This document shows positions 16,466-24,193 of a stretch of DNA of 50,907 bases, piece after piece. Position numbers and translations under genes: made by a program. Below the pieces are notes generated by a model that saw only the letters and a list, made by a program, of their open reading frames with translations, was not told the origin of the DNA and searched no databases. How positions within the stretch are numbered: the first letter of the stretch is position 1; every line of letters starts with the position of its first letter. Source of the stretch: an uncultured Oscillospiraceae bacterium (GTDB lineage: Bacteria > Bacillota > Clostridia > Oscillospirales > Oscillospiraceae); assembly GCA_947628805.1 (NCBI GenBank), contig CANRBG010000009.1, positions 1-50,907 of the forward strand. Reading direction: 5' to 3'.

Positions 16466-17403
16466 GAGAAGCCGCTCGGCCTGTCATCGTGGATACGGAC
16501 ACCGGCTCCGACGACGTATGGGCGATCATAGAGGCCCTCCGGGCCGTTGATACCGTCCACGTGGAGGCCATCACGGTCGTGTGCGGCAATCTGCCGCTGG
16601 ATCTTTGCGCGAAAAACGCCATACATGCCGTGGAGGCCGCCGGGACCTATATCCCGCCGGTCTTCTGCGGTATGGCCCGCCCCCTGATGCGAAGGACGTC
16701 CTTTTACGCCGCCCATGTCCACGGGGAGGACGGCCTCGGCGGGATGTTCCTGCCGGACCCTGCCCGGGCACCGGAGACGGAGCACGCTGTGGACGCCATC
16801 ATCCGTCTGGCCCGGGAGCACGCGGGCGCGCTGGAGATCATCACCTGCGGGCCCCTGACCAACCTTGCCATGGCGATACTGAAGGAGCCGGAGCTGGTCC
16901 GGTGGATCAGGCGCGCCTGGATCCTGGGAGGCAGCGGGGGACCGGTTGGCAATATGACGCCGGCGGCGGAGTATAACGTCTATGTGGACCCGGAGGCCGC
17001 CGCCATTGTCCTTGACTCCGGCCTTGACAGCCGCTGGGTGACCTGGGACGCCGCGGGGGAAGCGGGGGAGATCACCCCGGCCGAGACGGAAACGCTGGCC
17101 CGTTCCACGTCGCCAGCCGCCCGGTTTTGCGTCCGCTGTACCGAGCAGCTGCGCCGGTTTTACCGGGACACCCGGGGCGGGGACAGCTACGCCATCGTGG
17201 ACGCGGCGGTGATGACGGCCGCCCTGGCGCCGGAGATCATAACGGAGGTCTTTCCGGCGGCCTGTGCGGTTGAGCTGGCCCCCGGGGCGGACAGGGGCCG
17301 TTTTTATATGGATCGGTCCGCCGGTCAGCCCAACTGCCAGGTCTGCACGAAGCTGGACCCTGAGCGATTCAAAGCGAAGCTCTTCCATCTGCTGGGAGCA
17401 TGA
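16462..17403 (+). CDS. Nucleoside hydrolase-like protein (IunH family), divergent
   Basis: A 313-residue member of the inosine-uridine nucleoside hydrolase family, which cleaves the N-glycosidic bond of ribonucleosides with a bound calcium ion. The N-terminal metal motif is DTDTGSDD (11-18), with Thr where almost all members have Pro. HVHGEDGLGG (85-94), ILGGSGGPVGNMTPAAEYN (154-172) and DPEAA are normal. The C-terminal motif, usually His-Asp-Pro, reads IVDAA, keeping the ligand D247 but losing the His used as acid in some members. The changes suggest a different leaving group or sugar. Overlap with rhaA means coupled translation. The free pentose would feed the kinases and isomerase of the island. 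Confidence 0.85.
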   Translation: MREAARPVIVDTDTGSDDVWAIIEALRAVDTVHVEAITVVCGNLPLDLCAKNAIHAVEAAGTYIPPVFCGMARPLMRRTSFYAAHVHGEDGLGGMFLPDPARAPETEHAVDAIIRLAREHAGALEIITCGPLTNLAMAILKEPELVRWIRRAWILGGSGGPVGNMTPAAEYNVYVDPEAAAIVLDSGLDSRWVTWDAAGEAGEITPAETETLARSTSPAARFCVRCTEQLRRFYRDTRGGDSYAIVDAAVMTAALAPEIITEVFPAACAVELAPGADRGRFYMDRSAGQPNCQVCTKLDPERFKAKLFHLLGA

Positions 17404-17464
17404 CAAACCATTTACCGGACGGTCCGCGCATGCGACCGGCCGGCTTGTCTGAAAGAGGGACATT

Positions 17465-18625
17465 ATGAACGATTTTACCTATCACAACCCCGTACGGGTG
17501 CATTTTGGAAAGAACGCCATGGACAAGCTGCCCGGGGAACTGGCCCGGGTAGGGAAAAAGGTCCTGCTGGTCTACGGCGGCGGCAGCATCCACCGCACCG
17601 GGCTCTACGACCGGATCATGACCATGCTGCGGGACGCCGGAAAAGAGGTCTTTGAGGTCTCCGGCGTCATGCCCAATCCCCGGACGGAAAAGGTCTACGA
17701 GGGGATCGAGCTGTGCAAGGCAAACGGCGTCGAATTCATCCTGGCCGTGGGCGGCGGCAGTGTGGTGGACTGCTCCAAGGCCATTGCTCTGGGCTCTTGC
17801 ACCGACAAGGATTTCTGGAAGACCTTCTTCGTGGACTGGGAACCGGCGGAGAGGGCTATCCCCCTGGGCGTGGTGCTGACCATGCCCGCCACCGGCAGCG
17901 AGATGGACAAGTCCGCCGTGATCACCAATTGGGCCACCGGTGAGAAGAACAGCTACGACAGCGAGCTGGAATTCGCCCAATTTTCCATCCTTGACCCTAC
18001 CGTTACCTACACGCTGCCGCCCGCCCAGATGGCCAACGGCATCGTGGATACCATGAGCCATATCTTCGAGCTGTATTTCTCGCCTCCAGACGGGGAGAAC
18101 GTCACCGACTACCTGGCCGAGGGCCTGATGCGTGCGGTGATCAGCGCGGCCCGGACGGCGGTGAAGGAGCCCACCAACTATGAGGCCCGGGCGGCGCTCA
18201 TGTGGAGCAGCAGCTTCGCCCTGTGCGGCATGCTCAATAACGGCAAGAAGACGGACTGGTGCAGCCACTGCATCGAGCACCCGCTGTCCGCCGTGTATGA
18301 CGTGGCCCACGGCGCGGGGCTGGCGGTGATACACCCGGCCTATATGGAATATACCCGCCATCTGGCCCCGGGCCGGTACGCCCGGTTTGCCCGGGAGGTA
18401 TGGCATGTGGACCCGGCCGGCAAGACCGAGGAGGAGGTCTGCAAGGAGGGCATCCGCTGCGTGCGGGAGTTCTTCCGGGAGCTTGGCGCGCCCGCTACCC
18501 TTACGGAGTTGGGCATCCCGGAGCCGGACTTCGACAGGCTGGTGGATCTGACGGATCTGGGCAGCTACGGCTATCAGCCCCTGACAAGGGAGGACGTGTA
18601 CGCCATACTGCGGATGGCCCGGTAA
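17465..18625 (+). CDS. Iron-containing alcohol dehydrogenase (BDH/YqhD type)
   Basis: A 386-residue group III alcohol dehydrogenase, probably NADPH-linked, that reduces aldehydes or ketones to alcohols. It has the AVGGGSVVDCSKAIA nucleotide-binding block (94-108), TMPATGSEMDKSAVI, and the metal ligands D195, H199, H268 and H282 (GIVDTMSHIFE and the CSHCIEHPLS to DVAHG part). It resembles butanol dehydrogenases more than lactaldehyde reductase FucO. In this operon it may dispose of an aldehyde formed from the imported compound, or interconvert a sugar and a polyol. The gap to the nucleoside hydrolase stop is 61 bases, with AAGAGGGA before the ATG. Confidence 0.9.
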   Translation: MNDFTYHNPVRVHFGKNAMDKLPGELARVGKKVLLVYGGGSIHRTGLYDRIMTMLRDAGKEVFEVSGVMPNPRTEKVYEGIELCKANGVEFILAVGGGSVVDCSKAIALGSCTDKDFWKTFFVDWEPAERAIPLGVVLTMPATGSEMDKSAVITNWATGEKNSYDSELEFAQFSILDPTVTYTLPPAQMANGIVDTMSHIFELYFSPPDGENVTDYLAEGLMRAVISAARTAVKEPTNYEARAALMWSSSFALCGMLNNGKKTDWCSHCIEHPLSAVYDVAHGAGLAVIHPAYMEYTRHLAPGRYARFAREVWHVDPAGKTEEEVCKEGIRCVREFFRELGAPATLTELGIPEPDFDRLVDLTDLGSYGYQPLTREDVYAILRMAR

Positions 18626-18635
18626 CGAGGTGACC

Positions 18636-20723
18636 ATGCAAGAGACTTGGATCGAAAAGATCTATGCCGGCCTTTTGGGCAAGATCGCCGGCGTGTGCCT
18701 GGGCGCGCCCATAGAGAACCCGCTGTGGACCTATGAGCGTCTTCAGGAGCAGTTCGGGGATATACGAGGTTACCTGCGCGCCTGCCGGCATTTTGCCGCA
18801 GACGATGACATAAACGGCCCCATCATCTTCCTGCGCACCCTGACGGACTCGGGCCTGAACTTCACCGCCAAGGAGGCGGGGGAGACCTGGCTCAACTATG
18901 CCCGCTGCGGTCACGGCATGTTCTGGTGGGGCGGCGAGGACGTATCCACGGAGCACCGGTGCTATATGAATCTGCGCCGGGGCGTGCCCGCACCCCAGTC
19001 CGGGAGCATCGCCCAAAACGGGCCGGTGGCGGCCCAGCAGATCGGCGGGCAGATCTTTGTGGACACATGGGGACTGGTGTGCCCGGGCGATCCGGCCCGG
19101 GCGGCCTCCATGGCGCGGACCATGGCAAGCGTCTCCCACGACGGAGAGGCCCTGCACGGGGCGGCGTTCATGGCGGCCTGTGTGGCCGGTGCCTTTACGG
19201 CGCAAACCGTGGACCAGGTTTTGGACGCGGGTCTTTCCGTGCTGCCGGCAGCGTGCGTTTACCGCCAGGCGGTGGAGGCCGTCCGGCGCTTTCACGCCGA
19301 AAAGCCGGAGGATTTTCGCGCCTGCCGGGACTTCGTGGACCGGGAGTGGGGCAACGACCGTTTTCCCGGTGGATACCACGTCATCCCCAACGCCGCTATC
19401 TGCGTTCTGGCGCTGCTGTACGGCGGCGGCCGGCTGGACCGGACCATCGAGATCGCGTGCATGTGCGGCTTTGACACGGACTGCAACGCCGGCAATACCG
19501 GCGCTATCGCCGGGGTGCTGGGAGGCCTGGAGGGCATCCCGGCCCGGTATCGGGACCCCGTCAACGACAGCGTGGTGCTGTCCAGTGTCTCGGGATATCT
19601 GAACATCGTGGACTGCGCGGCCTATGCCAAGGAGCTGGCTGTGACGGCCTGCCGTCTGCGGGGCGAGGACTCGCCGGCCTGGCTTCGCTGTGCGTCGGCG
19701 GGGGAGATCCTCATGGACTTTTCCCTGCCCGGTTCTACTCACGGTCTGGAGCTGTCCGAGGGATATTTCCACTCCATGCGCAGCGGCGAAGCGCCGGATG
19801 GCAGCCGCTGTCTGGAGCTGCTCATAGACGGAAAACTGCCCCGGGCGGCGGACCTTTTTTTCAAGGCGTTTTATACCGAGGACGATTTTGATGACGCCCG
19901 CTATGAGCAGGTTTTCGCGCCCCGGGTCTATCCGGGCCAGCGGGTATCCTGCCGGATGCTGAGCTGTCAGGAAGTCCCCGCCGCTGTGGCGGTCACGCCT
20001 TTCGTCACCCGGGCCATGACTGGGAAACGGGTGGAGCTTGCGCCCATAACGCTGCGGGAGGGCGCCTGGCAGGATGTGGCGTTCACCGTACCCGATCTGG
20101 GGGGCGACGAGGCCCACGAGATCGGCTGGCGATTCTCCGTGGCCCCGGAGGACCCCCCCTGGGTGCTGGGAAGGGTCTATCTGGCCGATATCACCGTCAC
20201 CGGCCCGATGGACTACACCATCGACGCCGCCATCCAGCGCCGGGAGTTTGGTCAGATCACGCCTTTTTCCTTCAACGACTGCGAGGGCCGTCTGGCGGAT
20301 GGGGCGCTGGTGGTGACCACGGACCGGGGCGGACAGGTGTTCACCGGGAATTACTACACCCGGGACGGCTCCATTGAAGGCCGGGTCGTCCCCCTGACGG
20401 AGGGGGGTGCCATGCTCCTGCTGCGGGGTCAGGGCTGCCGGCGGTTTTATGCCCTCGGTCTTACAGGGCCGGACCGGGCAGCGATCCGCTGCTATGACGC
20501 GGGTGTCTGGACGGAACTGGCCCAGTGCCCGTATGACTGGAAGCCCGGCGAGGCCGTATCTCTGCGGGCGGAGGCGGCAGGGGAGCGCTTATGTCTGTGG
20601 ATCGACGGCCGGAGCGTTCTGGAAGCCCGTGACAGACGATTCTCTTACGGCATGTCCGGCCTCTGCCATCCCCAGGCGGGGGCAAGTCGCTGGACCGGTT
20701 TCCGGCTGCGGGGCGCTGTATGA
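18636..20723 (+). CDS. ADP-ribosylglycohydrolase-family protein with long C-terminal extension
   Basis: A 695-residue protein. Residues 5-320 are an ADP-ribosylglycohydrolase (DraG/ARH) fold: the first metal cluster is in HFAADDDINGP (D56-D58), and the second in GFDTDCNAGNTGAI (D280, D282, T288). This family hydrolyses ADP-ribose bonded to arginine and related N- or O-glycosides, with two magnesium ions. Residues from about 345 to 695 form a beta-rich extension that I read as one or two jelly-roll or concanavalin-like modules; the final part has an SRWTGFRLRG end. There is no signal peptide, so it acts in the cytoplasm. I chose ATG 18636 over GTG 18630 because GAGG lies five bases upstream. 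The family call is firm. A sugar-conjugate hydrolase role is inferred from its neighbours. Confidence 0.85.
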   Translation: MQETWIEKIYAGLLGKIAGVCLGAPIENPLWTYERLQEQFGDIRGYLRACRHFAADDDINGPIIFLRTLTDSGLNFTAKEAGETWLNYARCGHGMFWWGGEDVSTEHRCYMNLRRGVPAPQSGSIAQNGPVAAQQIGGQIFVDTWGLVCPGDPARAASMARTMASVSHDGEALHGAAFMAACVAGAFTAQTVDQVLDAGLSVLPAACVYRQAVEAVRRFHAEKPEDFRACRDFVDREWGNDRFPGGYHVIPNAAICVLALLYGGGRLDRTIEIACMCGFDTDCNAGNTGAIAGVLGGLEGIPARYRDPVNDSVVLSSVSGYLNIVDCAAYAKELAVTACRLRGEDSPAWLRCASAGEILMDFSLPGSTHGLELSEGYFHSMRSGEAPDGSRCLELLIDGKLPRAADLFFKAFYTEDDFDDARYEQVFAPRVYPGQRVSCRMLSCQEVPAAVAVTPFVTRAMTGKRVELAPITLREGAWQDVAFTVPDLGGDEAHEIGWRFSVAPEDPPWVLGRVYLADITVTGPMDYTIDAAIQRREFGQITPFSFNDCEGRLADGALVVTTDRGGQVFTGNYYTRDGSIEGRVVPLTEGGAMLLLRGQGCRRFYALGLTGPDRAAIRCYDAGVWTELAQCPYDWKPGEAVSLRAEAAGERLCLWIDGRSVLEARDRRFSYGMSGLCHPQAGASRWTGFRLRGAV

Positions 20724-20762
20724 ATCAAGACACATTATGTTTTTTTAAAACGCAGAGTTGAA

Positions 20763-21611
20763 ATGAGAAAATACGTACTGGGATTATACGAAAAAAGCAT
20801 GCCCAATACCCTGACTCTCCGGCAGAAGCTGGAAACGGCGGGGGAGAGCGGCTATGACTTTCTGGAGCTGTCGGTGGACGAGACGGATGAGAAGCTGGCC
20901 CGTCTGGGGTGGACGGCGGCCGAGCGGCGGCAGGCCATGGCGGATATGATGGACTGCGGCATACCCATACGTTCCATCTGCCTGAGCGGGCACCGGCGGT
21001 TCCCGCTAGGGCATCCGGACCCGGCGATACAGGCCCGCAGCCTGGAGATCATGGGCAACGCCATACGGCTTGCGTGCGATCTGGGCGTGCGCATCATACA
21101 AATCGCCGGGTATGACGTGTATTACGAACCGGGCAGCGCCCGGACCCGGGAGATATTTTGGGATGATCTTCGCAAAAGCGTGGATATGGCCGCGAGGGAG
21201 GGCGTGGTCCTTGCTTTCGAGACCATGGAGACCGACTTTTTGAATACGGTAGAGAAGGCCATGTACTGGGTCGAGCGCGCCAGCTCGCCATACCTGCAGG
21301 TGTACCCGGACGCCGGGAATATCACAAATGCCGCGCTGAGCGCCGGAAAGAATGTGCTGGGCGACCTGCGCTCCGGCGCAGGGCATATCGTGGCGCTGCA
21401 TCTGAAAGAGACGGTGCCCGGCGTGTTCCGGGAGGTGCCCTATGGGACCGGACATGTGGACTTCGCCGGTATCACCCGCCAGGCAAGTCTAATGGGTGTC
21501 CGCCGCTATACGGCGGAATTCTGGTACGATGGAACAGACGCCTGGAAAGATACCCTTAGCGCCAACAATGGTTTTCTGCGTCAGTATCTTGACGCGGCCC
21601 ATCAGGACTGA
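20763..21611 (+). CDS. L-xylulose-5-phosphate 3-epimerase (UlaE/SgbU family)
   Basis: A 282-residue TIM-barrel epimerase that converts L-xylulose-5-P to L-ribulose-5-P. It shows the UlaE hallmarks LGLYEKSMP at the N terminus, LELSVDETDEKLARLGW (34-50), ICLSGHRRFPLG (72-83), IQIAGYDVYYE (112-122), and VALHLKETVPGVFREVPYG. By family alignment the metal ligands are E153, D183, H213 and E252. The start codon follows a 39-base gap containing seven T, with only a weak Shine-Dalgarno, so expression may be lower than for the rest. The next enzyme of the known route, L-ribulose-5-P 4-epimerase, is not in this window. Confidence 0.9.
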   Translation: MRKYVLGLYEKSMPNTLTLRQKLETAGESGYDFLELSVDETDEKLARLGWTAAERRQAMADMMDCGIPIRSICLSGHRRFPLGHPDPAIQARSLEIMGNAIRLACDLGVRIIQIAGYDVYYEPGSARTREIFWDDLRKSVDMAAREGVVLAFETMETDFLNTVEKAMYWVERASSPYLQVYPDAGNITNAALSAGKNVLGDLRSGAGHIVALHLKETVPGVFREVPYGTGHVDFAGITRQASLMGVRRYTAEFWYDGTDAWKDTLSANNGFLRQYLDAAHQD

Positions 21612-21640
21612 TCTGGCCGGATGACATCCGGTCAAAGGAA

Positions 21641-21666
21641 GACCGGCCGGGACAGCCCGACCGGTC
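21641..21666. terminator. Hairpin between the pentose operon and cotJ operon
   Basis: GACCGG (21641-21646) pairs with CCGGTC (21661-21666), with an inner CGGG/CCCG extension and an ACAG loop. Only weak T runs follow on either side. It lies between two convergent operons and probably serves both. Confidence 0.65.
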
Positions 21667-21678
21667 CATTTATGCTTG

Positions 21679-22281
21679 TTACTTCTTTCTGTCGAATGCG
21701 GGGTTGACGGCGTACACGTTGCGCTGGTCCATCTGGGAGGTGGCGATGCCCATAGCCTCGCCGAACCGCTGAAAGTGGACTACCTCCCGTTCCCGCAGGA
21801 AGCGGATGGCGTCGATCACATCCGGGTCATCTGCCATGCGCAGGATGTTGTCGTATGTGACTCGGGCCTTCTGCTCCGCGCCCATGTCCTCGGAAAGATC
21901 CGCGATCACGTCGCCTTTGACGGCGAAGCTGGCGGCGTTATAGGGCCAGCCGGCGGCCGCCTGGGCGTAGACGCCGGCGGTGTGATCCACAAAGTAGTCC
22001 TGGAAGCCGGCCTTCTCCACCTGCTCCACGGTCATGTTCCGGGTCAACTGATGGACGATCGTGCCGATCATCTCCAAATGGCCCAGCTCCTCCACGCCGA
22101 TGTCGGTCAGGATGGCCTTTACCTCCGGGTAGGGCATGGAGTACCGCTGGCTCAGATACCGCAGCGACGCGCCCAGCTCTCCATCGGGTCCACCATACTG
22201 GGTGATGATGTATTTCGCCATGGCGGGGTTGGGATTTTTGATGCGGACGGGATACTGTAACTTCTTCTCATATACGAACAT
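21679..22281 (-). CDS. cotJC: Spore coat protein CotJC, manganese-catalase family
   Basis: A 200-residue ferritin-like protein of the manganese catalase family, found in the spore coat of Bacilli and Clostridia. The first metal-binding helix has VEELGHLEMIG (about 64-74) with the Glu-x-x-His motif; the second region carries REREVVHFQRFGEA near 165-178. DDPDVIDAIRFL and QMDQRNVYAVNP complete the family pattern. Its ATG overlaps the stop of the upstream fused gene (TAATG), so the coat proteins are made together. Some CotJC proteins have catalase activity; that is not shown for this one. Confidence 0.92.
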   Translation of the reverse strand: MFVYEKKLQYPVRIKNPNPAMAKYIITQYGGPDGELGASLRYLSQRYSMPYPEVKAILTDIGVEELGHLEMIGTIVHQLTRNMTVEQVEKAGFQDYFVDHTAGVYAQAAAGWPYNAASFAVKGDVIADLSEDMGAEQKARVTYDNILRMADDPDVIDAIRFLREREVVHFQRFGEAMGIATSQMDQRNVYAVNPAFDRKK

Positions 22282-22727
22282 TATTTCTTACCAGCCTTTC
22301 CGCCCGCGTTCCAGGGCCAGGGGTCCTCGGGCCACACCCAGGAGTCGAATTTGGCCGTATCGGTGCGCATCACCGGGCCGCACATCTCCACGTACCGCTT
22401 CCGGGCCTCCTTGGCCAGGGCGTTGACGCTCTTCCAGGTCTTGAAGGCATCCTTGTCGTCGGGGTGGGTATCCAGATAAAGCGCCAGCTCCTGGCACACG
22501 AAATCGATCGCCATCAGCTCGGTCTCCGGCGTTCTCTCCACCGGACCGTTTGCCACATAGTCCATAAAGGGCAGATCCAGCCCGGGAAACAGCGTGCCCT
22601 TGGCAAGAGCCTCGCCGCTGTCATAGGCCGGTTCCGCGCACTGCTGGGCGGCCAGCATCGGCACGGCCAGCGGTGCGCAGGAGGGCAGAGGGCCCTCTTT
22701 ATAGGTGCAGGAATCGTTGTTTTGCAA
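22281..22727 (-). CDS. CotJA-CotJB fusion, spore coat
   Basis: A 148-residue protein in which two usually separate coat proteins are joined. The first half contains the CotJA-type segment EALAKGTLFPGLDLPF (about 39-54). The second half, from about residue 65, has the CotJB pattern ELALYLDTHPDDKDAF and ends in WVWPEDPWPWNAGGK. No stop or start separates them. The start is TTG at 22727 with a GGGGG Shine-Dalgarno eight bases upstream, which yields MQNNDSCT. Cys residues near the N terminus (C7, C17, C30) could crosslink in the coat. Expression is expected in the mother cell late in sporulation; I cannot point to a secure sigma-E or sigma-K promoter. Confidence 0.8.
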   Translation of the reverse strand: MQNNDSCTYKEGPLPSCAPLAVPMLAAQQCAEPAYDSGEALAKGTLFPGLDLPFMDYVANGPVERTPETELMAIDFVCQELALYLDTHPDDKDAFKTWKSVNALAKEARKRYVEMCGPVMRTDTAKFDSWVWPEDPWPWNAGGKAGKK

Positions 22728-22803
22728 AAAAATTTCCCCCTTTGCGTTCCATACTATGCAAAGAGGGAAACGATTGACATCGATCGGTCGATATCAAGGC
22801 GGC

Positions 22804-22833
22804 AAAAGCGGCGGCACTCGGCCGCCGCTTTTT
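22804..22833. terminator. Intrinsic terminator downstream of pfp
   Basis: AAAAGCGGCGGC (22804-22815) and GCCGCCGCTTTT (22821-22832) form a perfect 12-base stem with loop ACTCG. Read leftward, it follows the pfp stop by 12 bases and ends in TTTT. Confidence 0.85.
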
Positions 22834-22844
22834 GGGTTCAAGGC

Positions 22845-24086
22845 TTACGCCAGGACCTTCTTGAGCTTGGCGTACCGGGGCAGGGACTGCTCGGTGGGCC
22901 GCTCGGGCTCGCCCTGGATCAGAGGCAGGGCGTAGTCGATGAAGTCCTTGGTGACGAAGTTGTGCTCCGGGGTGATCCACTCCAGGGGCACCTTCTTTTC
23001 CGCGTTGGCCACAGAGGTCAGGGGGAGCAGGACGATGTTGCACTTGTAACCGCCCTTTTCGTCGGTGGCCCGCTCAAAGGCCACCATCTTGCCGGTCTCA
23101 CCGCCTACGGCAGCCTTGACGGCCATGCGGCCGGCCAGCTCGGCCTCTTCCACGTCGGTCTTGGAGGCCAGATGCGCGCCGCAGCGCTGCAGCAGGCTCA
23201 GTTCAATGGGACGGACCTTCGCGCCGGTGCGCTCCTTGACCATCTCGCACAGGCGGGCGGCCAGACCGCCCAGCTGGGCGTGGCCGAAGCCGTCGGTAGA
23301 GCTGGTCTTGGCCTCGGACACGAAGGTGCCGTCGGCGTAGTGCAGACCCTCGGACACGGCCACCAGGCAGTTACCCTTTTCCTTGTAGATGCGCTCCACG
23401 TCGTTCAGGAAGGCATCCTTGTCGAAGTCCAGCTCCGGCAGGTACACCAGATCGGGACCCGCGCCGAAGTGGGTAGCCAGGGCGGCGGAGGCGGCAAGCC
23501 ACCCCGCGTGACGGCCCATGATCTCCATGATGGTCACCTGGCCGGTGGGGTAGACCCGTCCGTCCTTGGACACCTCCATGGCACTGGTGGCGATGTACTT
23601 GGCGGCGGAGGCGAAACCGGGGCAGTGGTCGGTGCCCCACAGGTCGTTGTCGATGGTCTTGGGTATGCCCATGACCCGGCACTCCCAGCCGGACTTGGAC
23701 ATGAAGCGGCTGATCTTGTCGCAGGTGTCCATGGAGTCGTTGCCGCCGTTATAGAAGAAGTAGCGGACGTTGTGCTTCTTGAAGACCTCAAGAATGCGCT
23801 TGTAGTCGGTGTCGTCCTTGTCGGGATCGGCCAGCTTGTACCGGCAGGAGCCCAGCTCGGAGGCGGGGGTATTTTTCAGATAGGTCAGCTCCTGGGGATC
23901 CTCCTTGCCCATGTCGTAGAGCTTGTCGCCCAGCACGCCGGTGATGCCGTGATCGGCCCCCAGCACCTGGGTGATCTCCTCCGCGGCCAGTGCCTCGGAG
24001 ATGGCGCCGTAGGCGCTGGCGTTGATGACCGAGGTCGGTCCGCCGGATTGCCCGATTATGCAGGCTCCTACAAGTTTGTCAGCCAT
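22845..24086 (-). CDS. pfp: 6-phosphofructokinase, pyrophosphate-dependent type
   Basis: A 413-residue phosphofructokinase that converts fructose 6-phosphate to the 1,6-bisphosphate. The residues separating ATP from PPi enzymes favour PPi: YNGGNDSMDT instead of GGDGS, and the catalytic loop GIPKTIDNDLWG with Lys before Thr. MEIMGRHAGWLA, EGLHYADG and LGGLAARL are normal. The ATG at 24086 is preceded by GGAGG at an eight-base gap; a TTG at 24101 would place the Shine-Dalgarno inside the gene and is rejected. It is divergent from fructose-bisphosphate aldolase, so two successive glycolytic steps share a control region. Confidence 0.93.
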   Translation of the reverse strand: MADKLVGACIIGQSGGPTSVINASAYGAISEALAAEEITQVLGADHGITGVLGDKLYDMGKEDPQELTYLKNTPASELGSCRYKLADPDKDDTDYKRILEVFKKHNVRYFFYNGGNDSMDTCDKISRFMSKSGWECRVMGIPKTIDNDLWGTDHCPGFASAAKYIATSAMEVSKDGRVYPTGQVTIMEIMGRHAGWLAASAALATHFGAGPDLVYLPELDFDKDAFLNDVERIYKEKGNCLVAVSEGLHYADGTFVSEAKTSSTDGFGHAQLGGLAARLCEMVKERTGAKVRPIELSLLQRCGAHLASKTDVEEAELAGRMAVKAAVGGETGKMVAFERATDEKGGYKCNIVLLPLTSVANAEKKVPLEWITPEHNFVTKDFIDYALPLIQGEPERPTEQSLPRYAKLKKVLA

Positions 24087-24126
24087 GATTTTTTCCTCCA
24101 AACAAATGTTTTTATTAATGTTTTTA

Positions 24127-24155
24127 TTGATTATAGCATAAATGTGCGGTAAAAT
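24127..24155 (+). promoter_or_regulatory. Promoter of fba
   Basis: TTGATT (24127-24132) and TAAAAT (24150-24155) are 17 bases apart. AAAGGAG and the fba ATG follow within 40 bases. Confidence 0.65.
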
Positions 24156-24158
24156 AAA
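24130..24158 (-). promoter_or_regulatory. Promoter of pfp, overlapping that of fba
   Basis: Read leftward, TTTATT (24158-24153) and a perfect TATAAT (24135-24130) are 17 bases apart. Each of its elements overlaps an element of the fba promoter on the other strand. Confidence 0.55.
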
Positions 24159-24193
24159 GGGCGCGGAAAAATATTGTAAAGGAGATATTTTTT

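Noticed and set aside
22771-22795. Symmetric ATCGA-TCGG-TCGAT between pfp and cotJ as an operator
   Set aside because: Short and not placed well relative to any promoter I could defend.
22464-24152. 562-codon plus-strand frame opposite pfp and the cotJ operon
   Set aside because: A shadow frame. The minus strand encodes PPi-phosphofructokinase and the CotJ proteins with all motifs.
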